This document shows, in pieces, positions 1 to 8,953 of a DNA stretch of 31,055 nucleotides (within the stretch, counting starts at the first letter, position 1; each line of letters begins with the position of its first letter). The notes under the pieces are model-generated. The model had not been told where the DNA came from and did no database searches. It was given only the letters and a program-made list of their open reading frames with translations. Origin of the DNA: a bacterium UBP6_UBA1177 (GTDB taxonomy: Bacteria; UBP6; UBA1177); contig DBYV01000025.1 of assembly GCA_002310995.1 (NCBI GenBank), positions 1-31,055 of the forward strand. The letters run 5' to 3'. The position numbers were made by a program, and so were the translations under genes.

Positions 1-2250
1 CAGGATTTCTCGATGCGCTACACCCTCGTTGACGGACAGGGCAACTTCGGTTCTGTTGACGGCGACGGTGCGGCTGCAATGAGGTACACCGAGGCGAGAA
101 TGGCCAAAATCGCGGGCGAGATCATGGCCGATCTCGACAAGGACACCGTCAATATGCGCGACAACTACGACGGCAGTTTGCAGGAACCCGAAGTCATGCC
201 GACGAAGATCCCGGAACTTCTTGTCAACGGAACGAGCGGTATCGCAGTTGGTATGGCAAGTAACATTCCGCCGCACAATATCACCGAGGCTGTAAACGCG
301 ACGATCCACCTTATCGACAATCCGGACGCCGACATTCCCGAACTTATGGAATTCATCACAGGCCCGGACTTCCCGACAGGCGGCTCGATCCTCGGCAAAG
401 CCGGCATCAGAGCGGCTTACGAAACAGGCAAAGGCATCATCAAGATCCGCTCGAAAGCGACAATAGAACTCGGCCAGAACGGTGCACGTGACCGCATAAT
501 CATCCACGAAATTCCTTATCAGGTAAACAAGGCGAACATGATCATCCAGATTGCCGAACTCGTTAAGGAAAAGAAACTCGAAGGAATCCACGATATCCGC
601 GACGAGTCAGGAAGACGTGAGAAGATCAGAGTCGTCATCGAGCTAAAGAAGGATGCAGATCCGAACATTCTCCTCAACCAGCTCTTCAAAATGACGCAGC
701 TTCAGGTCTCCTTCGGTATCAATATGCTCGCGATCTGCAACGGAATTCCTAAGACGATAAATCTGAAAGACGCGCTCCACTACTTCATTCTCCACAGAAA
801 GGATGTCGTAACGAGAAGAACGCGCTACGAGCTTGCCGAAGCGGAAAAACGCGCTCACATTTTGGAAGGTCTCAAAATCGCGATCGACAACATCGACGAA
901 GTTGTCCACATCATCAGATCCTCTGCTTCGACTGACGATGCAAGAATCAATTTGATGGAGAGATTCGGCCTTTCGAAGCTTCAGGCAAACGCCATCTTAG
1001 ACATGAAACTAAGCAGACTTACCGGACTTGAAAGAGACAAGATCATCGCCGAACTCGAAGAACTCTACAAAAAGATCGAATGGTACAAAGAGATCCTTGC
1101 AAATGAACATGTTCTTTTCGGCGTAATCAAGGACGAGCTCAAGGAAATAAAGGAAAAATACGGCGACGAGAGAAAGACCGACATCGTCAACTACGACGGC
1201 GACATCGACATCGAGGACCTTATCGCAGACGACGACATGGTTGTAACACTCACGACTGAAAACTACATCAAACGCACTCCGCTTGACCTCTACCGCAAGC
1301 AAAAACGCGGCGGCAAAGGGATCAACGCGATAAATCCGAAGGAAAACGACTACGTCAAGAACATTTTCGTAGCAAGCAGCCACACGCTTCTTCTTCTCTT
1401 CACTTCCTACGGCAAAGTTTACTGGATCAAGGTTCACCAGCTTCCGGAAGCTGCGAGAAACAGCAGAGGCAAACCGATAATCAACCTCGTCAACATCGAA
1501 AAGGACGAAAAAATCGCAGCTGTTCTTCCGATAAAGGATTTCGTTGAAGGCGAATTCATAATGATGGGAACCAGGAACGGAACCGTCAAGAAGACTGACA
1601 TCATGGAATACAAGACCCAGCGCACGAACGGCAAGAAAGCAATCAAACTCAACGAAGGCGACGAGCTTATCGAAGTCAAGATCACGAAAGGAAACGATGA
1701 TGTCGTTCTCGCAACGAAGAAAGGCCTCAGTATCCGCTTCAACGAAAACGACGTCAGACCTATGGGTCGTGTCGCTGCCGGTGTCCGCGGTATCAGAATC
1801 AACAGCGATGATGAAGTCGTCACGATGGATGTCATCGAAGAAGGAACGACGCTTCTTTCGATAACCGACAAAGGTATCGGAAAACGCACTCCGGTTGAAG
1901 ATTACAGGCTTCAGTCGAGAGGCGGAAAAGGTATCATCACCATCAAGACTTCCGAAGAAAACGGATATGTTGTCGGCGTTCTCAAAGTCAGCCAGAACGA
2001 CGAGGCAATGCTCATCACTTCCAACGGTCAGGCAATCAGAATCCCGGTCAGCGGTATCAGCGTGATCGGCAGGAACACGAAAGGCGTCAGACTTTTCAAA
2101 GTCGAAAACGGCGAGCTTGTCGTTTCAGTCACAAAAATCATCGATCCAGAAGACCTTCAGTCTGAATCAGGCGACACAAACGAACTTCTTGAAAATCCGA
2201 ACGAACCTCAGTTTGACGAACCGGAAGAATCCGACAATTCCGAAGAATAA
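1..2250 (+). CDS. gyrA: DNA gyrase subunit A, 5'-truncated by window edge
   Basis: The reading frame is open from base 1, so the true start and the quinolone-resistance region lie upstream of the window. The sequence begins with QDFSMRYTLVDGQGNFGSVD and contains AAMRYTE, whose tyrosine (codon 85-87) is the active-site residue that forms the covalent link to DNA (Tyr122 in E. coli). The breakage-reunion core is followed by a C-terminal beta-pinwheel. The GyrA box QKRGGKG (1300-1320), which marks gyrase as opposed to topoisomerase IV ParC, is intact, and a second box-like QSRGGKG lies in a later blade. The protein ends in an acidic tail rich in Glu, Asp and Asn, a segment known in other GyrA proteins to tune supercoiling. 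With GyrB it introduces negative supercoils using ATP. It converges with the lipoprotein gene that ends at 2467. Confidence 0.97.
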   Translation, partial: QDFSMRYTLVDGQGNFGSVDGDGAAAMRYTEARMAKIAGEIMADLDKDTVNMRDNYDGSLQEPEVMPTKIPELLVNGTSGIAVGMASNIPPHNITEAVNATIHLIDNPDADIPELMEFITGPDFPTGGSILGKAGIRAAYETGKGIIKIRSKATIELGQNGARDRIIIHEIPYQVNKANMIIQIAELVKEKKLEGIHDIRDESGRREKIRVVIELKKDADPNILLNQLFKMTQLQVSFGINMLAICNGIPKTINLKDALHYFILHRKDVVTRRTRYELAEAEKRAHILEGLKIAIDNIDEVVHIIRSSASTDDARINLMERFGLSKLQANAILDMKLSRLTGLERDKIIAELEELYKKIEWYKEILANEHVLFGVIKDELKEIKEKYGDERKTDIVNYDGDIDIEDLIADDDMVVTLTTENYIKRTPLDLYRKQKRGGKGINAINPKENDYVKNIFVASSHTLLLLFTSYGKVYWIKVHQLPEAARNSRGKPIINLVNIEKDEKIAAVLPIKDFVEGEFIMMGTRNGTVKKTDIMEYKTQRTNGKKAIKLNEGDELIEVKITKGNDDVVLATKKGLSIRFNENDVRPMGRVAAGVRGIRINSDDEVVTMDVIEEGTTLLSITDKGIGKRTPVEDYRLQSRGGKGIITIKTSEENGYVVGVLKVSQNDEAMLITSNGQAIRIPVSGISVIGRNTKGVRLFKVENGELVVSVTKIIDPEDLQSESGDTNELLENPNEPQFDEPEESDNSEE

Positions 2251-2269
2251 AAACCTCACCCCTTTTGTT

Positions 2270-2292
2270 CCCCTCTCCAGTGTAGAGAGGGG
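2270..2292. repeat. CCCCTCT / AGAGGGG hairpin after gyrA
   Basis: A 7-bp perfect stem (2270-2276 with 2286-2292) and a 9-nt loop lie 20 bp after the gyrA stop. It is preceded by CCTCACCCCTTTTGTT, closely resembling the sequence at 8899-8919. It could fold in the gyrA mRNA, but no T-run follows on either strand, so it is not a standard intrinsic terminator. Confidence 0.55.
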
Positions 2293-2294
2293 AC

Positions 2295-2320
2295 GTAGAG
2301 ACGTCATATTATGGCGTCTC
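2295..2320. repeat. GTAGAGACG...CGTCTC palindromic repeat, copy 1 (ATATTAT core)
   Basis: This 26-nt imperfect palindrome has GAGACG/CGTCTC arms around a TCATATTATGG core. It is identical over all 26 nt to 21185-21210, almost 19 kb away. It lies between the convergent gyrA and lipoprotein genes. The family is dispersed and sits at gene ends; no T-run follows this copy. Confidence 0.8.
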
Positions 2321-2347
2321 TGCGAATTTAGCATTTCAAATCCGCCG

Positions 2348-2392
2348 TTCCCTAGACACCCTAGATTCCCTAATTTCCCTAAATTCCCTACG
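2348..2392. repeat. Five tandem 9-nt units of the type TTCCCTAGA
   Basis: Five consecutive 9-nt units are present: TTCCCTAGA, CACCCTAGA, TTCCCTAAT, TTCCCTAAA and TTCCCTACG. They are preceded by CCGCCG. The same start (CCGCCGTTCCCTAGA, then a degenerate second unit) occurs at 13542-13565, so this belongs to a dispersed intergenic repeat family. No coding function is apparent. Confidence 0.75.
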
Positions 2393-2460
2393 ATGCGGCG
2401 GCAGGCAAAAGAAATGCGGCGGCGGCAGGCAAAAGAAATGCGGCGGCAGGCAGTAAAAGA
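2393..2460. repeat. Three tandem 21-24 nt GCGGCGGCAGG units
   Basis: Three copies starting ATGCGGCGGCAGGCAAAAGA (21, 24 and 23 nt) follow the 9-nt array directly and end 6 bp before the stop codon of the convergent lipoprotein gene. They differ by one extra GGC triplet and a GT insertion. A GCGGCAGCAACAAAAG relative occurs at 13568-13584. Confidence 0.75.
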
Positions 2461-2466
2461 TTGTGG

Positions 2467-5400
2467 TTATTGACCGTTGAAATCTGCAACGCAGCGGACA
2501 CGGGCATTATCGGTGTAGGTCATCATGTAGCCCTGGGCGAAATCGAAAGTATATCTGCCGGATGATTTAAGACTGAACATATCGCCGAAAAATGAATAAC
2601 CGTCAAAAGTATATTGTTTACATCTGCCGCTTGCAGGCTGACTTGATGTAAAGTTTTCCTTGTTACTGCATACAGCCTTTCTTATAAGTTTGGCAACTTC
2701 TGATATTTCAGGAAGCCTCCAGTCTGTTCTTCCTCCGTAATTTTCAGCGTTCAGACTGTCGCAGTAATCCTCAGCATCAGCAATATCGTAATATTCTTTG
2801 TCAGAGACTTTGGACCAGAGAAGATCGTAAACTTCAAACGGGAAGCTGAATTCCTCAGCTGTTTCAGGATCGGAAACGCTTCTGACACAGCGGACTTTCT
2901 CTTCTTCGTATTGGTAAGTCGACGACATTTGTGAAGCGGTCATAAAATCCAAAGTATGGAAATATTGATTTTGATTTTCATCATTATCTGTCGTGATGAG
3001 CGAACTCCAGAGTGTGCTGAGCTCACTGAAAAGCGAATATTTTCCGATTATATCAGCATCACAACCACCGTTCGGACAGTTTTTGACGAGAGTCTTGAGT
3101 TCATCCAACGTCGGAACACGCCAGTTGTTTGAGCCGCCTTCAACAAGATTTTTGCAGTATTTCGCCGCATCATACCAATAAAAATTATGCTTCGAAAGTT
3201 CAGACCATATAATACCGTTCGCGGTGTCGGTGTACGGAAAGTCAACCGGGTCCGGAAGGGTGTCGTCTTTAATACACCTGGAAGCACTGGAAACATAATT
3301 GTTACTTCCCGATAGCGGAACTATTGAAGCAGTTTCCAAATTAACAGCCCATGACGAGTAAATCGGATTGCCGTAGTCATCTTCGTCATCCGCATCGCCT
3401 GTCAGCGTTCCCGAAACGATATAGCCGGAATTATCGTATAGTGATGACTGGAAATCTTCCTTGTTTTCTTCATCGGAACACTTTCCATCATCGAAACAGG
3501 TTGCATCCAGGTAGTCGCTGCACGCAACAGTGACGCTGCACTCTCCGCCGGTTTTCAGTTTGTCGTTTGCCCCGAGAAGCGTGCGGATTTCGTCGATTGT
3601 CGGAATTCTCCATTTCTTTATGCCGCCGTCTCTGGATTCCCTGCATTGAACTGCCTTGCTTTGCCATGACAGATTTTCCGTTGAAGCAGATTTCATATCT
3701 GCCTTGGACCAGACGTAATGCGTCGAAGAATCCTCGCATGGTGCGAGTCTCGTCTCATCACAGACAGGAATTGTCTCGGAATAAGGATCGACGCTGGTTC
3801 TGACGCAGCGCACTGACTTAAGACTTGCAGCACCATCGTACTGAATAGAACCTTCTTCGAAATTGACATAAAAAATACCGTCTGTACCGCCGTAATAATT
3901 TATGAAAGTCGAAGTCCAGAAAGTTTCCGAAGTCATTCCCGGGAACTGAGAAATAGGAGCTTCCGTTCGTGAGTAATCTAAAAGCGTGACAAGCTCGTTC
4001 TTGTTTGGAAGTCTCCAGTCTCTGTAGCCTGCATAATTCAGGTTTTCACAGTACGCAAGAGCATCTTTCCATGTTTTGCCGGAAACAGAGTTCCCCTGCC
4101 ACATAAGGTTTGTACTTGAATCAAAAACTATCCCGTCGCCGTTTTTAGTATCTGTAGTGTAGTATTCCGCACTGACTTTTCCGTATTCTTCTCCGCTGAC
4201 ACATGCAATATAGACTCCGTATGCATGCGAAGCAGATGAGCTGCGGAGTTCTCCTGTGTAAGTATCAAAAGTCCAGAACTCGTTCTCTTTTCCGAGAGCA
4301 GTAGCAGGAAGACTCGTCCAATAAGTGTAATGGTTTGCAAATTCCTTAAAATAGAAGTCTTCGGCAGCAGGAGAAGCTCTGTCGTGGTCTGCAACGCTGA
4401 AGAATTCCTTTGGTGTAGGACGTCTCCAGTCCGTTATACCGCCGTATTCAAGATCTTCGCACCTTGTTTCGATTGCTTCTTCACGCGCTTCCTCATTCAA
4501 AAGAAGCCATTTCAAGCCGGTGTTCTCGTCAATAACCTGAGTGTAGGAAGGAGGTGTCTGATCACCGCCAGTCGGCTCACCGCCTTCAACAGATTCTTCG
4601 GCAGCCGGCGCAACTTTCGTATATTTATGCGGAACACACGCTTTTCTGCCGGCATAATTACCGTTCTGGCCGTAGAAATCTTCACCAGGAGCCGGACAGT
4701 CGATAATCGATTCTCCATCAGCGCAGTGGAGCTGACCCGTGCAGAGAACTTTCGAGTAAACAGGCGGCTCGGCAGGCGTTATATCCTCGTCAACCGGTTC
4801 ATCGTCATCCGTTTCTGCCGGCTCGTCATCATCCGTTTCTGCCGGCTCGTCATCGTCTGTTTCAACAACCGGCTCGTCGTCATCAGTTTCAGCGGGCTTA
4901 TCATCATCGGTTTCGGCAGGTTCGCTGTCGCCGTCATCAACCGGTTCTTCTGTATCGTCGGTATCATCATTATCATTGGGTTCAACTGGTTTTCCCGTAT
5001 CAAGCGTGATGAAAGTGTATGCTGTAAAGTGACCGGTCGTCATCATGATGGGATCACCAGCCGCACTCGTCATAATCGGATCACCCGCGGCATTTGTCAT
5101 TATCGGGTCTCCGGCCGATGCAAGCATAATCGGGTCTCCCGCAGCACACAGCGAACTCGAATTTCCGTCTGCATCCATCATGATAGGATCTCCGGCCGCA
5201 CTAAGCATAATCGGATCTCCCGCTGCAGTTGTCATAATCGGATCTCCTGCCGCATCTCTGCCCTGAAGAACCGCATAAGTACCGTGCTCACTGTAGCTCC
5301 ATTCTCCTTTCGATTCACGGTAAACAGCTGCCGTTACGACCTGATTTTCAAACGGTTCTGTCGCAGCCATCCTGATGATGACAGGTTTTTTGAAGACTAT

Positions 5401-5694
5401 GCCGCTCGGCTCGAATTCTACGACTTTACTTACAACTTTCTGACCTTCCGTGCCGACATAACCTTTGGCATCATAAATCGTCATCGTAATGGTCAAGTTC
5501 TCATCGAGAGCACCGCCGGGAACTTCGATCGAAACAGAGTCGTTGGAATTTTTGACCGTTCCCCCCTCTTCTGCGGAAATCTCCTGCGTTACCTGTTCTT
5601 CATACGCCGGTTTTTCCTCTTTTTTACTGTCTCCGCAGGAAACGACAGCAAAAATCAAAAGGAAAACGCAAGTCAGACTCAAAAAACGTTTCAT
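2467..5694 (-). CDS. Surface lipoprotein: ZU5-like domain with GDPIM array, acidic stalk, five DUF1566 units (paralog 1)
   Basis: 1075 aa. A signal peptide ends in lipobox VVSC (Cys20), predicting a lipid anchor, probably in the outer membrane. Residues about 40-145 resemble a ZU5-type beta domain (GGTVKNS, IEVPGGALDE, VVEFEPSG, FKKPVII). Residues 147-217 are the GDPIM nonapeptide array, followed by the last ZU5-like strand GHFTAYTF. Residues 235-308 are an acidic TDDDEPAE linker. A cysteine-containing neck (313-360; LCTGQ, GRKAC) follows. The rest is five DUF1566/Lcl C-terminal units with the pattern GLxW, AxxYCxxL, WRLPxxxEL, WTS, VRCVR, ending near 501, 631, 810, 936 and 1072. The start has a strong Shine-Dalgarno (AGGAGG, 5 nt before ATG). 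Only 33 bp separate it from the next paralog upstream, so the two are probably cotranscribed. Function is unknown; adhesion or ligand display is a guess from the domain type. Confidence 0.9.
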   Translation of the reverse strand: MKRFLSLTCVFLLIFAVVSCGDSKKEEKPAYEEQVTQEISAEEGGTVKNSNDSVSIEVPGGALDENLTITMTIYDAKGYVGTEGQKVVSKVVEFEPSGIVFKKPVIIRMAATEPFENQVVTAAVYRESKGEWSYSEHGTYAVLQGRDAAGDPIMTTAAGDPIMLSAAGDPIMMDADGNSSSLCAAGDPIMLASAGDPIMTNAAGDPIMTSAAGDPIMMTTGHFTAYTFITLDTGKPVEPNDNDDTDDTEEPVDDGDSEPAETDDDKPAETDDDEPVVETDDDEPAETDDDEPAETDDDEPVDEDITPAEPPVYSKVLCTGQLHCADGESIIDCPAPGEDFYGQNGNYAGRKACVPHKYTKVAPAAEESVEGGEPTGGDQTPPSYTQVIDENTGLKWLLLNEEAREEAIETRCEDLEYGGITDWRRPTPKEFFSVADHDRASPAAEDFYFKEFANHYTYWTSLPATALGKENEFWTFDTYTGELRSSSASHAYGVYIACVSGEEYGKVSAEYYTTDTKNGDGIVFDSSTNLMWQGNSVSGKTWKDALAYCENLNYAGYRDWRLPNKNELVTLLDYSRTEAPISQFPGMTSETFWTSTFINYYGGTDGIFYVNFEEGSIQYDGAASLKSVRCVRTSVDPYSETIPVCDETRLAPCEDSSTHYVWSKADMKSASTENLSWQSKAVQCRESRDGGIKKWRIPTIDEIRTLLGANDKLKTGGECSVTVACSDYLDATCFDDGKCSDEENKEDFQSSLYDNSGYIVSGTLTGDADDEDDYGNPIYSSWAVNLETASIVPLSGSNNYVSSASRCIKDDTLPDPVDFPYTDTANGIIWSELSKHNFYWYDAAKYCKNLVEGGSNNWRVPTLDELKTLVKNCPNGGCDADIIGKYSLFSELSTLWSSLITTDNDENQNQYFHTLDFMTASQMSSTYQYEEEKVRCVRSVSDPETAEEFSFPFEVYDLLWSKVSDKEYYDIADAEDYCDSLNAENYGGRTDWRLPEISEVAKLIRKAVCSNKENFTSSQPASGRCKQYTFDGYSFFGDMFSLKSSGRYTFDFAQGYMMTYTDNARVRCVADFNGQ
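5044..5256 (-). repeat. GDPIM nonapeptide array in paralog 1
   Basis: Encodes residues 147-217: seven AGDPIM copies in a nine-residue period, plus one degenerate register (MDADGNSSS). Units vary at synonymous positions, for example Ile as ATT, ATC or ATA and Gly as GGA or GGT. Confidence 0.9.
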
Positions 5695-5727
5695 AAGAAC
5701 CTCCTATAAAAACCTAAATTTTAAATC

Positions 5728-8700
5728 TTACAAATCAGCAACGCAGCGGACATATCCGTAATTATATCTGCTCATCTGGCCGCGGGCAAAATCAAAGTAA
5801 TAGTCGCCGGACGATTTAAGTATGAACATATCGCCTAATATCGAATAACCGTCAAACGAGTACCCTGAACATCTGCCGTTTGAAGACTGGTTTGTCACGA
5901 AATCATCCTTGTTCAGGCAGACACTTTTCCTGATAAGCAGGGCGACTTCCGATTTTTCAGGAACTCTCCAGTTATTTTTTCCGCCGTAATTCTCGGCGCT
6001 AAGGCTGTCGCAGTAAGCCTGCGAGTCACTTGCGTAATAAGTCGTATAGTCGGAAGCCTTGGACCAGAGAAGATCGTAAATTTCAAACGGGAAGTGTATT
6101 TCCGAAACATTCGCCGGATCGGAAGCACTTCTGACGCAACGGACTTTTTCGTCATCGTATTCAGAATCCCACGACTTTTGTGAAGCGGTCATAAAATCCA
6201 ATCCCGAAAAATAACTTGTGGATTCATAAGTTAAGACTGTTGAAGTCCAAAGTGTGCTGAGTTCGCCTAAAGCCGAGTATTTTCCGGCAGTATCAGGCTT
6301 GCAATCGCCTTCCGGACAGTTTTTGACAAGAGTTTTGACTTCTTCCATCGTCGGAACTCTCCAGTTGTTCGAACCGCCTTCGACAAGATCCTGGCAGTAT
6401 GCCGCAGCTTCATACCAGGACAAGTCGTAGGGCGAGCGTTCCGACCAGACAAGGCCGCTTGCGCTGTCGGTGTAAGGAAATTCCGGATTCGGAAGCGAAT
6501 CGTCCTTTATACACCTTGAAACCGAATAATCATCAGAGCTGGTTGATGCCCGTTCTGAGAGCGAGCCGTTTGTCAGATCGACAGCCCATGCGTAGTAAAC
6601 GCCGTCAGACTCATCTGAAATCGTTCCGGATAAAACATAATAGCCGTAATCGTAAAGAGAAGACTCAAAACCTCCATTTCCCTCTTCTTCCGTGCACTTT
6701 CCTTCGTATTCCTCGTCGAAACATCCGGCGCTGAAATAGCTGCATGCATCGGTTACAGGACACTCTCCGCCTGTTTTCAGCTTGTCGCTTGCAGTAAGGA
6801 TCGTGCGGATCTCGTCTATTGTCGGGATCCTCCACTGCGATATACCGCCGGATTTCGATTCGCGGCACTGAACCGCCTTGTCTTTCCAACTGATCTCCGT
6901 CATGAAAAAATCGACCTGAGACCAGACATAATGGGTCGAAGCGTCCTCGCACGGAGCGGAGCGCGATTCATCACACAGCGGAATTCCCGTGTCGGGCTCT
7001 GTATCAGACCTGACGCAGCGGACAAAAGGTCCGTCTTCATCAGCATCGGAGGTACTGATTTCTCCGTCTTCCGTATTGATAGTTAAAGCGCCGTCGGGAC
7101 CGCCGTAATAGTAGCCGAATGTCGAAGTCCAGAAATAATCGCCTTCGTCTCCAGGGAACATCGAAATCGGCTTCGTCGTTTTTTCATAGTCGACAAGGCT
7201 CAGAAGCTCGTTTTTGTTCGGAAGCCTCCAGTCGGTATATCCTGCATAGTTCAGGTTCGCGCAGTAAGCCAAAGCCTCCTTCCAATTCAGCTCAGCAGTA
7301 TAATTTTTCTGCCATACGAGATTCGTTGCGGAATCCTTGACTATTTCGTCTCCATCCTGCGTAAGGACCGAGAAACTTCCTTCAACCGCTTTGCCGTATT
7401 CGTCGCCGCGGACACAGACAAAATAATGCGCGTAACTTGCATTGTCGTAAGAGAGCGTAGCGTTATCAGTTCCGAAAATCAAATATCTATCCTCATTTTC
7501 TGCAACCGGCGTCATTGTCCAGTAGCCGGACCCTTCAAGTTTGCTGAAATGGAAATATCTGAGAGCAGGAGACAATCTGTCGTGGTCGGCAATGCTCAGC
7601 CACTCTTTCGCGCTCGGAAGCCTCCAGTCTTCAAAACCGCCGTATTCAAGATTTTCGCAAGCCGTTTTTGCTCTTTCCCAGGTTGCACTCCCGTATACCA
7701 GTGCCCATCTGAGACCTGTGCTTTCGTCAACGACCTGAATGTAGGAAGGTGTCTGATCGCCGCCCGTCGGCTCACCGCCTTCAGGAGATTCTTCGTCAGC
7801 CGGCACAATTTTCGTATACTTATGCGGAACGCACGATTTTCTTCCGGCATAGCTGCCGTTCTGACCGTATAAATATTCACCCGGCGCCGGACAGTCGATA
7901 ATCGAGCCGTTGCCGTCGCTGCAGTGGATCTGACCCGTACAGAGAACTTTCGAGTAAATACCAGGTTCGACCGGTGTCATGTCATCGTCAACAGGCTCAG
8001 GGACATCGGTATCGTCAATCGGTTCGTCATCATCTTCTTCAGCAACCGGCTCGTCGTCATCAGTTTCAGCAGGTTCGCTGTCGCCGTCATCGGTTTCAAC
8101 AGGTTCGCTGTCACCGTCATCAACCGGTTCTTCTGTATCGTCGGTATCATCATTATCATTGGGTTCAACTGGTTTTCCCGTATCAAGCGTGATGAAAGTG
8201 TATGCCGTAAAGTGACCGGTTGTCATCATGATGGGATCACCAGCTGCACTCGTCATTATCGGATCACCTGCGGCATTTGTCATTATCGGGTCTCCGGCCG
8301 ATGCAAGCATAATCGGATCTCCGGCAGCACAGAGCGAACTCGAATTTCCGTCTGCATCCATCATAATCGGATCTCCGGCCGCACTAAGCATAATCGGATC
8401 TCCTGCTGCAGTTGTCATAATCGGATCTCCTGCCGCGTCTCTGCCCTGGAGAACAGCATAAGTACCATGCTCACTGTAGCTCCATTCGCCTTTCGATTCG
8501 CGGTAAACTGCCGCCGTTACGACCTGATTTTCAAACGGTTCTGTCGCAGCCATCCTGATGATGACAGGTTTTTTGAAAACTGTGCCTGAAGGCTCAAATT
8601 CTACGACTTTACTTACAACTTTCTGGCCTTCCGTGCCGACATAATCTTGTGCATCATAGATCGTCATCGTGATGGTCAGGTTCTCATCGAGAGCACCGCC

Positions 8701-8880
8701 GGGAACTTCGATTGAAACAGATTCGTCGGAATTTTTTACCGTTCCGCCCTCTTCTGCCGAAATCTCCTGCGTTACCTGTTCTTCATATGCCGGTTTTTCC
8801 TCGTTTTTCTTTTTACCGCCGCAGGAAACAACAGCAAAAATCAGAAGAAAAACACAAATCAGACTTAAAAACCGTTTCAT
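5728..8880 (-). CDS. Surface lipoprotein: ZU5-like domain with GDPIM array, acidic stalk, five DUF1566 units (paralog 2)
   Basis: 1050 aa, the closest relative of the gene ending at 2467. The first 250 or so residues are almost identical to it, including the lipobox (VVSC, Cys20), the ZU5-like segment, the GDPIM array (148-218) and GHFTAYTF. The acidic linker differs in length and order (DDGDSEPVETDDGDSEPAE). The neck with LCTGQ and CPAPGE is retained. Five DUF1566 units follow, ending near residues 490, 623, 790, 917 and 1049, and these have diverged much more than the N-terminus. The third unit carries extra cysteines after KLKTGGEC, as in paralog 1. The 20 nt before the ATG, including AGGAGG, match paralog 1. 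No convincing promoter is visible in the 94 bp upstream, which are filled with repeats. Probably surface-exposed; ligand unknown. Confidence 0.9.
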   Translation of the reverse strand: MKRFLSLICVFLLIFAVVSCGGKKKNEEKPAYEEQVTQEISAEEGGTVKNSDESVSIEVPGGALDENLTITMTIYDAQDYVGTEGQKVVSKVVEFEPSGTVFKKPVIIRMAATEPFENQVVTAAVYRESKGEWSYSEHGTYAVLQGRDAAGDPIMTTAAGDPIMLSAAGDPIMMDADGNSSSLCAAGDPIMLASAGDPIMTNAAGDPIMTSAAGDPIMMTTGHFTAYTFITLDTGKPVEPNDNDDTDDTEEPVDDGDSEPVETDDGDSEPAETDDDEPVAEEDDDEPIDDTDVPEPVDDDMTPVEPGIYSKVLCTGQIHCSDGNGSIIDCPAPGEYLYGQNGSYAGRKSCVPHKYTKIVPADEESPEGGEPTGGDQTPSYIQVVDESTGLRWALVYGSATWERAKTACENLEYGGFEDWRLPSAKEWLSIADHDRLSPALRYFHFSKLEGSGYWTMTPVAENEDRYLIFGTDNATLSYDNASYAHYFVCVRGDEYGKAVEGSFSVLTQDGDEIVKDSATNLVWQKNYTAELNWKEALAYCANLNYAGYTDWRLPNKNELLSLVDYEKTTKPISMFPGDEGDYFWTSTFGYYYGGPDGALTINTEDGEISTSDADEDGPFVRCVRSDTEPDTGIPLCDESRSAPCEDASTHYVWSQVDFFMTEISWKDKAVQCRESKSGGISQWRIPTIDEIRTILTASDKLKTGGECPVTDACSYFSAGCFDEEYEGKCTEEEGNGGFESSLYDYGYYVLSGTISDESDGVYYAWAVDLTNGSLSERASTSSDDYSVSRCIKDDSLPNPEFPYTDSASGLVWSERSPYDLSWYEAAAYCQDLVEGGSNNWRVPTMEEVKTLVKNCPEGDCKPDTAGKYSALGELSTLWTSTVLTYESTSYFSGLDFMTASQKSWDSEYDDEKVRCVRSASDPANVSEIHFPFEIYDLLWSKASDYTTYYASDSQAYCDSLSAENYGGKNNWRVPEKSEVALLIRKSVCLNKDDFVTNQSSNGRCSGYSFDGYSILGDMFILKSSGDYYFDFARGQMSRYNYGYVRCVADL
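8227..8439 (-). repeat. GDPIM nonapeptide array in paralog 2
   Basis: Encodes residues 148-218, with the same protein sequence as in paralog 1 but several synonymous base differences. It keeps the degenerate fourth register MDADGNSSS. Confidence 0.9.
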
Positions 8881-8898
8881 AAGAACCTCCTATAAAAA

Positions 8899-8945
8899 CC
8901 TTACCTTTTTGTTCCCCTCGCCACCGAGAGGGGTTAGAGGTGAGG
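8899..8945. repeat. CCTTACC...GGTGAGG imperfect palindrome
   Basis: A 47-nt imperfect palindrome: CCTTACCTTTTTGTTCCCCTC on one side and GAGAGGGGTTAGAGGTGAGG on the other, with a short loop. The left half resembles 2254-2276 downstream of gyrA. It sits in the leader of paralog 2, directly next to a GTAGAGACG palindrome, so the two repeat types occur together at both sites. Confidence 0.65.
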
Positions 8946-8953
8946 TCAAAAAC

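Noticed and set aside
2270..2320. Bidirectional intrinsic terminator between gyrA and paralog 1
   Set aside because: The hairpins are good but neither strand has a T-run after the stem; they are reported as repeats.
2348..2460. CRISPR-like array
   Set aside because: The units are directly tandem (9 nt and 21-24 nt) with no spacers and no cas genes nearby.
4330..5709. A 459-codon open frame on the + strand opposite the N-terminal half of paralog 1, and similar ones opposite paralogs 2-4
   Set aside because: They mirror the GDPIM and acidic repeats in antisense (runs such as IGSPAA in one frame), have no ribosome site, and the minus-strand frames have signal peptides and recognisable domains.
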